From Streptomyces fumigatiscleroticus (lineage in GTDB: Bacteria; Actinomycetota; Actinomycetes; Streptomycetales; Streptomycetaceae): a DNA stretch of 64,000 nt. The stretch spans positions 1 through 64,000 of the forward strand of contig NZ_BMQF01000005.1 in NCBI RefSeq assembly GCF_014647975.1. Reading direction: 5' to 3'. A program made the translations under genes and the position numbers. Below are positions 46,085 to 55,514 of the stretch, piece after piece. The stretch's first letter is position 1. Each line of letters opens with the position of its first letter. Under the pieces are notes generated by a model, which worked only from the letters and a program-made list of their open reading frames with translations, had not been told where the DNA came from and made no database searches.

Positions 46085-46170
46085 CGCCGTGTCCCTTCCG
46101 GTCGGTCCTCCTTCGACCACGTTAAGCGGGGTTGCGCGGTCGCGCGCCGGAGATACGGCAGGCTGGAGGA

Positions 46171-46884
46171 ATGACGGCCGACAGGTGGACACAGGCGGTA
46201 CGGCGGCAGCTGGGGCTGGGCAGGCTGTTGCCGCTGGGCGGGCCGCGCGACGGCGCGTGGATCGCCGAGCGGGCGGCGGAGTCGGTGCTGCGTCGCGCGG
46301 CGCGGGACGTACCGGGCGTCCGCCTCGAAGCGCTGCGGATCGCGCTCGCCGATCCGCGCGCCGCGCACGATCCGGCGGTGCCCCCTCCGCCGAGCGCCCT
46401 GCCGCCCGGCCCGCTGCGGGTGACGGCCGGCTTCGCGGCGACGGCCTCACAGCCGCTTCCGGCCACGGCCGACCTGCTGCGCACGGCCCTGGCCGCCGCC
46501 GCGGACCGGCGGCTCGGCCTGACGGTCACGGAGGTGGACCTGGAGGTGACGGCCCTGCTGGAGGAGGGCGCGCGGCCGTCGTCCGAGCGCCCGGCGGACG
46601 GGGCGCCGGCCGCGGAGCCGGAGGGCGCCGACGAGGGCCCGGTGGCCGCCGCCGCGCTGGCGGTCGCGGGCGTGACCCGGCTGACGGACGCCCTGGGCCG
46701 GGCCGTACTCGTCACGGAGCCGCCGAACGAGGCGGCGGCCCTGCCGCGCCGCCACGTACGGCTGGAGATCGCGGTGGACGCGGACCACCGGGCCGTGGAG
46801 GTGGCCCGGCAGGTCCGCACCGAGACCGGGGAAGCGCTGCCGGATCATCCGACGGTGGCGGTGCTGGTGACAGCCGTCGACTGA
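46171..46884 (+). CDS. conserved hypothetical protein divergent from the Asp23 operon
   Basis: A 237-residue protein with no signal peptide or membrane helix, rich in Ala and Arg. I know relatives labelled nucleopolyhedrovirus P10 family, a name with no functional meaning here. Its C-terminal third (RHVRLEIAVDADHRAVEVAR, VAVLVTAVD) looks like the beta-alpha pattern of Asp23 proteins. It starts 87 bases from the divergent Asp23 operon, so a shared role is plausible. GGAGGA is immediately before the ATG, closer than usual. Confidence 0.78.
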   Translation: MTADRWTQAVRRQLGLGRLLPLGGPRDGAWIAERAAESVLRRAARDVPGVRLEALRIALADPRAAHDPAVPPPPSALPPGPLRVTAGFAATASQPLPATADLLRTALAAAADRRLGLTVTEVDLEVTALLEEGARPSSERPADGAPAAEPEGADEGPVAAAALAVAGVTRLTDALGRAVLVTEPPNEAAALPRRHVRLEIAVDADHRAVEVARQVRTETGEALPDHPTVAVLVTAVD

Positions 46885-46893
46885 ACACCGCCC

Positions 46894-46957
46894 CGGCACC
46901 TCCCCGCGAAAGCGCGCCTCGGTCGCCGAGGCCAACCAGCCCCCGCAGCCCCGCCCC
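46894..46957. repeat. partial duplicate of the crotonase gene 3' end
   Basis: This stretch repeats, imperfectly and at a distance of 130 bases, the region 47024-47087 that contains the last codons and stop of the enoyl-CoA hydratase gene (shared cores AGCGCGCCTC and GTCGCCGAGGCC). It looks like a decayed tandem duplication. Confidence 0.7.
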
Positions 46958-47048
46958 GCACACACCACGCTGGACCTCACGACCCCGCTACGGCCCAGCA
47001 CCCACGGCGCCCCGCGCGAAGCCGCGGCACATCACGCGGAAGCGCGCC

Positions 47049-47852
47049 TCAGTCGCCGAGGCCGGCCAGGTCCCGCAGCCGGCGCCCCTGGGCGGCCCGC
47101 TCCGCACCGCGCTGGGCCTCGTAGTCGCGGTCCAGCGCCCCGCTCAGCAGCGCCTTGGTCTCGATCACCGCGTCCCGCGGCGCGGCCAGGATCGCCGACG
47201 CCAGATCGCGCGCGGCGCCGTCGAGCTGGTCGCCGGGGACGGCGAGGTTGGCCAGGCCCGTGCTCACCGCCTCCTCGGCCTGGACGAACCGCCCGGTCAG
47301 GCAGATCTCCAGCGCGCGGGCGTATCCGACCAGCCGCACCAGCGGATGCGTACCGGTCAGGTCGGGAACCAGCCCCAGGCTGGTCTCGCGCATGGCGAAC
47401 TGCACGTCGTCGGCGACGACGCGCAGATCACAGGCGAGGGCGAGCTGGAAACCCGCCCCTATGGCGTGTCCCTGCACGGCGGCGATCGACACGAGGTCGC
47501 TCCGCCGCCACCAGGTGAACGCCTCCTGGTACTCGGCGATGGTCGCGTCCAGCGTGGCGTCACTGCCGCGCGCGAGGTCGAGGAACGACGGCTCGCCGTC
47601 GAAGCCCTCGGGCGTGAACGCCTGCCGGTCGAGCCCGGCCGAGAAGGACTTCCCCTCGGCCCGCAGCACGACGACGCGGACGGAGCCCGGCAGCAGCCGA
47701 CCTGCCTCGGTGAGCGCCCGCCACAGAGCGGGGCTCTGCGCGTTGCGCTTGGCCGGGTTGGTCAGCGTCACCGTGGCGACGGTGTCGTCGACGGTGAGCC
47801 GTACGCCGTCCTTGTCGAGTACCGGACCGAGGTCCTGCGCGGGCGAAGCCAT
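47049..47852 (-). CDS. enoyl-CoA hydratase/isomerase family protein
   Basis: A 267-residue crotonase-fold protein. The oxyanion segment is GHAIGAGFQLALACDLRV (about 127-144), and the catalytic region FAMRETSLGLVPDLTGTHP contains a glutamate where crotonase has Glu144. This supports hydration or isomerisation of an enoyl-CoA, substrate unknown. ATG at 47852 follows GGAGG at six bases. It stands alone, and its 3' end is duplicated just downstream. Confidence 0.9.
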   Translation of the reverse strand: MASPAQDLGPVLDKDGVRLTVDDTVATVTLTNPAKRNAQSPALWRALTEAGRLLPGSVRVVVLRAEGKSFSAGLDRQAFTPEGFDGEPSFLDLARGSDATLDATIAEYQEAFTWWRRSDLVSIAAVQGHAIGAGFQLALACDLRVVADDVQFAMRETSLGLVPDLTGTHPLVRLVGYARALEICLTGRFVQAEEAVSTGLANLAVPGDQLDGAARDLASAILAAPRDAVIETKALLSGALDRDYEAQRGAERAAQGRRLRDLAGLGD

Positions 47853-48012
47853 GGGCGCCTCCGATGGGTGCGGTCATCGTGGATGCGGTACGGCCACGAC
47901 GTCACCGCCGTCGTCGTACGGGAGCATCCCTAAGTGACTGCACAGTAACCACCCGGGCGGTCGGTCGACCGACCGGGTGGCCACCATCATGAAGCCGAGG
48001 GGCCGCCCGGGG

Positions 48013-48234
48013 TCAGGCCGATGCGGCCTTTTTGCCCCGCGTCGCCCCGCCACGCCCTCGCAGCGTGACACCCGACTCACTGAGCATGCGGTGCACAAAG
48101 CCATACGAGCGGCCGGTCTCCTCGGCCAACGCCCGGATGCTCGCACCGGCGTCGTACTTCTTCTTCAGGTCTGCCGCGAGCTTGTCGCGCGCGGCGCCGG
48201 TCACCCGGCTGCCCTTCTTCAGAGTCTCGGCCAC
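48013..48234 (-). CDS. gbn: GATC-binding nucleoid-associated protein
   Basis: A 73-residue basic protein with a helix-turn-helix core: GSRVTGAARDKLAADLKKKY, DAGASIRALAEETGRSYGFV, HRMLSESGVTLRGRGG, and a Lys/Ala tail (RGKKAASA). Size and sequence match Gbn (SCO1839) of S. coelicolor, a small protein reported to bind GATC sites genome-wide and to affect development and secondary metabolism. GTG at 48234 has AGGAGG just upstream, which decides it over an in-frame start at 48279. Six GATC sites lie 270-337 bases upstream. Confidence 0.92.
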   Translation of the reverse strand: MAETLKKGSRVTGAARDKLAADLKKKYDAGASIRALAEETGRSYGFVHRMLSESGVTLRGRGGATRGKKAASA

Positions 48235-48503
48235 CCGTGCCTCCTCATGGGAAGTGCGCTCTGGTCCCCTCATGATCACCCCTCCAGGGCTTCATGGCCA
48301 CCCATTCGGCAAGGTCCGTAAGACATGGTTTTGACGACAGGAGCGCTTCCCCACAAGCGGAAGGCCTTATTCCAGACGGTCGTGTCCGTGCGGTCGAACG
48401 CGTTCTTCCGCGAAGTGCCAGGTCAGCAGCGCAGGACGACCCCGCCCTGGTCGGCGCGGGGTCGGGCCGCAAAGTGGATGTAGGACACACCTCGGTACGA
48501 GGA

Positions 48504-48571
48504 GATCTCACACAGATGATGGATCACGGATCGGCCGAATGATCCATACGCAGTGGATCACGTCTTCGATC
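48504..48571. promoter_or_regulatory. cluster of six GATC sites near gbn
   Basis: GATC occurs at 48504, 48522, 48529, 48541, 48556 and 48568, six times in 68 bases, in the gap between the ABC-F stop and gbn. Another lies at 48275. Since Gbn binds GATC, autoregulation or DNA bridging is possible. The rest of the gap (48235-48503) has no gene I can support. Confidence 0.6.
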
Positions 48572-48589
48572 AAGCAACGCTGACCGGGG

Positions 48590-50188
<1,599 letters not shown>

Positions 50189-50434
50189 GGACAGACTCCT
50201 GAGTGGAGAGGGCGGGAGGGGCGGCTGAGGACGTTCCCGCCGTCTAATGCGCAAGGAGAATGGCCATGGACCCAGTCTAGCGGGCCAGTGCAACCACTTT
50301 TTCTGCGTTCCCGTGTCCGGGCTCCGGGGGCCGGTCCCGGGCCGTTGTCAGTGGCGGGTGGAAGACTGAATGCACACGTCGGGACCGGGAGATCCGGCGG
50401 ACTTCCGGCAGCACGGCACGAGGGAGTGATCGGC

Positions 50435-50848
50435 ATGGCGGGCAAGGACGGCGGGCGTCCGGGCATCTGCCCGACGCTGCTCTACACCGATGCCAAGGCG
50501 GCGATCAGGCAGCTCACGGAGGCGTTCGGCTTCACGGAACTGTCGGTGTACGAGGGCGGCGACGGCTCGGTGCTGCACGCCGAGCTGGCCCAGGGCGACG
50601 GGGTGGTGATGCTGGGCTCCAAGGGCCGCGGCGGCGTCTTCGACACCGCGCTGAAGGACGCGGGCCCCAGCGGGGTGTACGTCGTCGTGGACGACGTCGA
50701 CGCACACCACCGCCGTGCCGTGGAGCACGGCGCGGAGATCCTGATACCCCCGACCGACCAGGACTACGGCTCGCGGGACTATCTGGCCCGGGACCTGGAG
50801 GGCAACGTCTGGAGCTTCGGGACGTACGCCCCCGAGACGGGAGCCTGA
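50435..50848 (+). CDS. VOC-superfamily protein (glyoxalase/bleomycin-resistance fold)
   Basis: A 137-residue protein of the vicinal oxygen chelate fold: PTLLYTDAKAAIRQLTEAFG at the start and ARDLEGNVWSFGTY at the end, the usual last metal-ligand strand. It has the PhnB-like look (DQDYGSRDYLARDLEGN). The metal ligands are incomplete compared with glyoxalase I, so enzyme activity is uncertain. ATG at 50435 after GGAG. It is followed by a convergent hypothetical gene. Confidence 0.88.
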   Translation: MAGKDGGRPGICPTLLYTDAKAAIRQLTEAFGFTELSVYEGGDGSVLHAELAQGDGVVMLGSKGRGGVFDTALKDAGPSGVYVVVDDVDAHHRRAVEHGAEILIPPTDQDYGSRDYLARDLEGNVWSFGTYAPETGA

Positions 50849-50885
50849 CGGCACCGGGCCCCGGGGCGGCACGCGGGGACCGGGC

Positions 50886-52220
50886 CTAGCTCCCCCCGGT
50901 GTGCACCTGGAACGCGGCCCGGCGCACGGCCTTGGCCAGGGCGGGGTCGGGATGCGCGGCGGCGAGCGCGACCAGCACCTGCACGGTGCGGGGATGCCCG
51001 ACGGCGCGCACCTCGTCCAGCAGCGCGGGGACGGTGGGCTGCACCGCGGACTCCAGATGCCGTACCAGCATCGGGGCCTCGCCGTGGTCGGCGACGGCGG
51101 CGGCGGTGTCCACCCACAGCCAGGTCGCCTCTTCCCGGGTGAGCACCTCGTGGGCGTCCTCCGGGTCGGCCCCGTCGTGCTCGGCCAGCCAGAGCAGGGC
51201 GTACGGCCGCAGCGTCGGCTCGTCGGCCGCCGCGCGGACATCGGGCTCGGCGGGGGCGCCCACCACACGCAGCGCGTCGAAGGCGAGACCGCGCAGCAGG
51301 GCGTCCTCGCCACGGGCGGCGTCGAGCAGCTCGGTGACGGCGCTGCCGACGGGGCGGGCGGCGAGCCAGGCGCGGTACTCGGCGCGGGCCGCGTTCGGGC
51401 GGAGCTGGGCGCAGCCGCGCAGCATGTCCTCGGCGGCCTGCTCGATGTTCCCGGCGGGGCTCTGCGCGGCGACGCAGATCTGCTCCAGCTTGACCCAGAC
51501 CGCCCAGCTGCCGAGCGGGGTGAGCGTGGCCTGCCCGTCGCCGTAGGTGAGGGCGCCGACGGAGGCGAGCGCGCACAGCGCCCAGTCCAGGAGCGGGGCG
51601 AGCGCGGCGGCCTCGGCCTGCGGCTGCGGGCCGGGCTCGGGGCCGCCGGAACCCGCGCCGTAGGGAACCTCGCAGCGCTCGGTGCGCAGCTCGATGACCC
51701 GCTGCTGGAGCAGGTCCAGAAGCTGGGCCACCGGGACCGGACCGGCGGAGAGCTGGAGGAAGGAGAGCACCTGGGGCATGGCCGAGACGACTTCGGCGAC
51801 GGCGGCGGGCTCGTGCTCGGCGGGTTCCGGATACGCGAGCGACCAGGCGTCGAAGAGGGCGACCCAGCCGCGCAGCACGGCGCTGTCGTCGCGGTCCCAG
51901 GCGCGCAGCCGCCAGCCCGGGCGGGCCCGGTCGCCGTGCACCTCGACCAGTCCGGCGAGCCGGGCGGTGTCCCAGTCGGCGCGGACCTGAGCGACGGTCA
52001 GCCCCAGCTCCGCGGCGGCCCGTTCGGCGGTCGCGTCGGAGAGGGTGGCCTTGCCGTCGGCGGTCGCGCCCTGCCGGCCGGGACCGAGACAGGCGTCGGC
52101 CCAGCGGGCGACACGGGCGGCGTCCGCCAGGCCGGAGCGCGCCATTCTGGCCAGCTCCGCCGGGGCGGGTGTGCCCTCCGGCGGGCGCGGTGCGGAGCGG
52201 CGCGAAGGCCGCTGGTTCAT
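50886..52220 (-). CDS. conserved hypothetical protein with a helix-turn-helix-like N-terminus and helical repeats
   Basis: A 444-residue protein with no membrane helix. Residues about 40-110 look like a winged helix (ATAERAAAELGLTVAQVRAD, WDTARLAGLVEV); the C-terminal 150 residues look like HEAT-type helical repeats (VRHLESAVQPTVPALLDEVR, AVGHPRTVQVLVALAAAHPD). I do not recognise the function. ATG at 52220 is chosen; GTG 52295 would add 25 basic residues. It lies between the VOC gene and a hairpin before the alpha/beta-hydrolase gene. Confidence 0.75.
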   Translation of the reverse strand: MNQRPSRRSAPRPPEGTPAPAELARMARSGLADAARVARWADACLGPGRQGATADGKATLSDATAERAAAELGLTVAQVRADWDTARLAGLVEVHGDRARPGWRLRAWDRDDSAVLRGWVALFDAWSLAYPEPAEHEPAAVAEVVSAMPQVLSFLQLSAGPVPVAQLLDLLQQRVIELRTERCEVPYGAGSGGPEPGPQPQAEAAALAPLLDWALCALASVGALTYGDGQATLTPLGSWAVWVKLEQICVAAQSPAGNIEQAAEDMLRGCAQLRPNAARAEYRAWLAARPVGSAVTELLDAARGEDALLRGLAFDALRVVGAPAEPDVRAAADEPTLRPYALLWLAEHDGADPEDAHEVLTREEATWLWVDTAAAVADHGEAPMLVRHLESAVQPTVPALLDEVRAVGHPRTVQVLVALAAAHPDPALAKAVRRAAFQVHTGGS

Positions 52221-52365
52221 CGCTCTCGGGGCGGCGGCCAGGGGTCGTGAGCCTACGAGTCGAAGCCTGGAGTCGCGCGGGATACGGGACGTCACGGGTG
52301 CAGTCTTGCGGTTGACGGTCCGAAAACCCAAACGGAATGTCACCGCAGGCGACGGGGATGGCCAA

Positions 52366-52390
52366 CGCAAAGGCCCCCCGAGGGGCCGGG
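52366..52390 (-). terminator. terminator after the alpha/beta-hydrolase gene
   Basis: On the minus strand GGCCCC and GGGGCC arms around TCGG are followed by TTTGCG. It lies about 55 bases past the hydrolase stop. Confidence 0.6.
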
Positions 52391-52440
52391 GGCCGGTATC
52401 CGGCCAGTGATTGCGCCTTAAACGGAAGGTGAGCACCGTC

Positions 52441-53565
52441 CTACATCAGCGGGGTGAGGAAGCGCCGCAGGGCCTCTTCGTAGCCGTTCGGGTCGGCGTT
52501 CCACATGGCGGCGTGCGGGGCGTGCCTGACCGTGTGGAGGGCGACCAGGTTGGGGCGGGCGTCGGCGAAGCGGCGCGAGAACCTCCAGGGGGCCACCTTG
52601 TCGTCCGGGCCGTGGAAGATCAGGGTCGGGGCGGTGAGCCGGCCGGGGTCGGCGGCGCCGGCGCGGCCGGCGTACAGCCCGGTGCGGCCCTGCGCGGCAC
52701 GGACCGCGAGCGGCAGCAGCGCCCCCGGCGTGCGCCGGGCCGAGGCCAGGGCGCGCAGGGTCGCCTCCCAGTCCAGGACCGGGGAGTCCAGGATCAGCCC
52801 GGAGACGCGGTCGCGCAGTTCCGAGCGGGTGGCCGCGTACAGCGCCATGGTGGCGCCGGTGGACCAGCCGTACAGCACGACGCGCTGGGCGCCGGACCGC
52901 ACGGCGTGCCGGATCGCCGCGTCCAGGTCGCGCCACTCGGTCTCGCCGAGGTGGTTGAGGCCGTCCGGCGACCGGGGCGCGCCCCGGTCGCCGCGGTAGG
53001 CGGGGACGAGCACCGGGAAGTGGCGCTCCCGGAGGAACTCCAGGACGTTCAGGGCGTGCTCCCGGGTGGTGCCCAGGCCGTGCACCGCGATCACCCAGGT
53101 GTCACGGGCGCCCGGTACGAACCAGGCCGGGAGGGTCCCGTGCTCACCAAGGATCTCTGCGTCGGTGTGGTCCAGGCCCAGTGCGCTGCCCGGGTCGCCG
53201 ACGTGCAGATTCGGGACGAGCCAGACCCGGTCGCCGGTCTTCAGGGTGCCGTGCGTGACACGTTCCAGACGGCGTACGACGGTGTCGGCGGTGTGCGGGG
53301 CGGCGTCCAGGACCGGGCCGACGACCGCGTGGGAGCCGTCGCCGGCGAGGCCGTAGCGGCCGGGCCGCAGCGCGGCCAGGTGCCGGGTCAGGGTGATCTG
53401 CCCCGCAGCCGTGCCGTGCACGGTGAGCCGGGGCTCGGTGGGCAGGGGGCGGCCCGGGGCCGTCTTGAGAGCGGCGTCGCTGGCCAGCCGGCCGGCGGCC
53501 ACGCTTGCCGCGCCGGCCGCCAGCGCTGCGGTGACGGCGGCGGCCGCGGCTTTGACTATGCGCAC
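52441..53565 (-). CDS. alpha/beta-hydrolase, membrane-anchored or secreted
   Basis: A 374-residue protein. The N-terminus (VRIVKAAAAAVTAALAAGAA) is a likely signal anchor. The hydrolase domain (about 150-370) has the HG oxyanion VIAVHGLGTTR, nucleophile G-W-S-T-G-A, the acid in HGPDDKVAPW, and a histidine in HAPHAAMW. A lipase/esterase-like or peptidase-like role cannot be separated by eye. The GTG at 53565 is chosen because it gives the signal; no ribosome site is seen. The gene runs leftward, downstream of the aldolase gene. Confidence 0.85.
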   Translation of the reverse strand: MRIVKAAAAAVTAALAAGAASVAAGRLASDAALKTAPGRPLPTEPRLTVHGTAAGQITLTRHLAALRPGRYGLAGDGSHAVVGPVLDAAPHTADTVVRRLERVTHGTLKTGDRVWLVPNLHVGDPGSALGLDHTDAEILGEHGTLPAWFVPGARDTWVIAVHGLGTTREHALNVLEFLRERHFPVLVPAYRGDRGAPRSPDGLNHLGETEWRDLDAAIRHAVRSGAQRVVLYGWSTGATMALYAATRSELRDRVSGLILDSPVLDWEATLRALASARRTPGALLPLAVRAAQGRTGLYAGRAGAADPGRLTAPTLIFHGPDDKVAPWRFSRRFADARPNLVALHTVRHAPHAAMWNADPNGYEEALRRFLTPLM

Positions 53566-53678
53566 CAGTCCAGTGTCCAGGCCGGGCCCGCGACCGGCCA
53601 GTCGGGGAATGGCCTCGGACGGACGCCGCCTCGCCGACCGCGAGGCTGCCGCCGGACGCGGGCGGCTCCGGCGACGCG

Positions 53679-54410
53679 TCACCCCCGCTGCCCGTACCCC
53701 CGCAGTCGTTCCGTAACCTCCGCCAGCTGTTCCGGGGAGAGCAGGGCGGGAGAGAGTCCCGGCACCGAGGACACCGTGAGCCACAGACGGCACATCCACT
53801 CCAGCTGCGCGGTGCGGTCGTAGGCCTGGTCCAGGGACGCGCCGTACGTGAGGGTGCCGTGGTTCTGGAGAAGGCAGCCGGAACGGCCGGAGAGGGCGTG
53901 AAGCATGTTCTCGGCCAACTCGTCGGTGCCGTACGTCGCATACGGGGCAACCCGGACGGGTCCGCCGAGCGCGGCGGCCATGTAGTGGATCAGCGGGAGC
54001 TCCCGGACGAGCGTGGAGACGGCCGTCGCGTGCACGGCGTGGGTATGGACGACGGCCCGGGCGCCGGTGCTCCGGTAGACGGCGAGATGCATGGGCAGCT
54101 CGCTGGTCGGGACCAGGGTGCCGAGCACCTGCCGGCCGTCGAGGTCCACCCCGGTCACGTCGTCCGGTGTCAGCCGGTCGTACGGGACGCCCGACGGCGT
54201 GACCAGCACGATGTCGCCGACACGCACCGAGACATTGCCGGAGGTGCCGACGACGAGCCGGTCGGCGACGCTCCGGCGGGCCGTCGCCACGAGCGCCTCC
54301 CAGGCGTCCGCCTCCTCGTCCCGCGCCCGTCTCCTCCGCGTTCCCCCCACCGTTCGCGCCTCCTCCCGCGCGTCCCGCGCATCCCGCCCGTCCCGCTGCT
54401 GCCCGGTCAT
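53679..54410 (-). CDS. class II aldolase/adducin family protein
   Basis: A 243-residue protein with a charged N-terminus (RDGRDARDAREEAR) and the aldolase II domain: LVVGTSGNVSVRV (phosphate-binding), LVTPSGVPYDRL, and the metal ligands in VVHTHAVHATAVS (HxHxxH type) and LLQNHGTLTYG. The family includes fuculose- and ribulose-phosphate aldolases/epimerases and methylthioribulose-phosphate dehydratase; which applies is unknown. It is read with the hydrolase gene 113 bases downstream. Confidence 0.9.
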   Translation of the reverse strand: MTGQQRDGRDARDAREEARTVGGTRRRRARDEEADAWEALVATARRSVADRLVVGTSGNVSVRVGDIVLVTPSGVPYDRLTPDDVTGVDLDGRQVLGTLVPTSELPMHLAVYRSTGARAVVHTHAVHATAVSTLVRELPLIHYMAAALGGPVRVAPYATYGTDELAENMLHALSGRSGCLLQNHGTLTYGASLDQAYDRTAQLEWMCRLWLTVSSVPGLSPALLSPEQLAEVTERLRGYGQRG

Positions 54411-54605
54411 GCGGTGATCCTGCCAAACGGGGCCCGGGTCCGCCGTACGGCGGGCGCACTGTAGGGCGGAAGCCGAGCGTCCGAAAGAGCGTGAATCACC
54501 ACCACTACGCCGTTTGCAGCATTTGGCCGGAGATCGATGAGCTTTCAATGATCTTCCAGTACTCTCTGGGAGATTTTTCCCGCACGCCGCCATTCGGGGG
54601 GAAAC

Positions 54606-55355
54606 ATGACTCGTGATCACATTTCGCCCCGCCGCCGCAACCGCCTCCTGGTGGTCTCCGTGGCGGCGCTCACCCTGGGAGCAACCGCGCTCGTCGATCC
54701 GCCGGCCCTCGCGGCGGGCCTGCCGAGGGGCCACGACGTCTCGTCGCACCAGAAGCACGTCAACTGGAAGAAGGCGAAGGCCAGGGGTGCCAGGTTCGTC
54801 TACATCAAGGCCACCGAGTCCTACACCTACCGCAACCCCTACTTCACCAAGCAGTACAACGGTTCGCACGGCGCCGGCCTGCTCCGCGGCGCCTATCACT
54901 TCGCACGGCCGGACCAGTCGTCGGGCAAGAAGCAGGCGGCGTACTTCGTGCGCCACGGCGGCGCCTGGAGCGCGGACGGGCGGACGCTGCCGCCCGCCCT
55001 GGACATCGAGTACAACCCGTACAGCAAGAAGCACCGCTGCTACGGCCTGAGCAGGGCCGGGATGGTGCACTGGATCAGGTCGTTCAGCAACGAGGTGCAG
55101 CGGCTCACCGGCCGGCGGCCGGTGATCTACACCACCACCCACTGGTGGAACAGGTGCACCGGCGGCAGCCGCGCCTTCGCCGCGGACCACGCCCTGTGGC
55201 TCGCCCACCACAACCCGGCCGGCGCCGGGAGGCTGCCGGCCGGATGGTCCTTCTGGACCTTCTGGCAGTACGACAACAGCGGCAGCCTCCCGGGCGACCA
55301 GAACCTCTTCAACGGCTCGCTCGCCCAGCTGCGCAAGTTCGCCAGGGGGTACTAG
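54606..55355 (+). CDS. secreted GH25 lysozyme
   Basis: A 249-residue protein with a signal peptide (about 1-37, ending ALA-AG) and a GH25 domain: GHDVSSHQKHVNWKKAKARG with the first acid D, FVYIKATES, YHFARP, ALDIEYNPY with the DxE pair, and WTFWQYDNSG near the end. It should cut beta-1,4 bonds in peptidoglycan. The ATG follows GGGGGG at four bases. The 195 bases before it are relatively AT-rich and hold no gene; a promoter is likely there. Confidence 0.93.
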   Translation: MTRDHISPRRRNRLLVVSVAALTLGATALVDPPALAAGLPRGHDVSSHQKHVNWKKAKARGARFVYIKATESYTYRNPYFTKQYNGSHGAGLLRGAYHFARPDQSSGKKQAAYFVRHGGAWSADGRTLPPALDIEYNPYSKKHRCYGLSRAGMVHWIRSFSNEVQRLTGRRPVIYTTTHWWNRCTGGSRAFAADHALWLAHHNPAGAGRLPAGWSFWTFWQYDNSGSLPGDQNLFNGSLAQLRKFARGY

Positions 55356-55367
55356 CGCCGGCCGCCC

Positions 55368-55428
55368 GGAGACGGAGGCCGCCGAGACACGAACACAACG
55401 ACGGCGGCCTCCGTCTCCGTCACAGTCA
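55368..55428. terminator. terminator after the lysozyme gene
   Basis: A perfect 17-bp stem (55368-55384 with 55412-55428) with a 27-base loop. Confidence 0.8.
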
Positions 55429-55445
55429 TCACGATGCCCCCCTCA

Positions 55446-55467
55446 GTTCATCTTCCGTTCACCCTGG
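55446..55467 (+). promoter_or_regulatory. PHO box (PhoP operator)
   Basis: Two head-to-tail 11-base units, GTTCATCTTCC and GTTCACCCTGG, match the Streptomyces PHO-box consensus (GTTCACC plus four bases). They lie about 48 bases before the pit start. A weaker third unit follows near 55475. Confidence 0.85.
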
Positions 55468-55514
55468 TTACCTACGTTCGACCAGCCAATGACCTCGAAC
55501 GATTGCCTGGGTAA

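Noticed and set aside
48245-48511. Frames on both strands between gbn and the ABC-F gene
   Set aside because: They have no ribosome site or family match, and this gap is better explained as the gbn control region.
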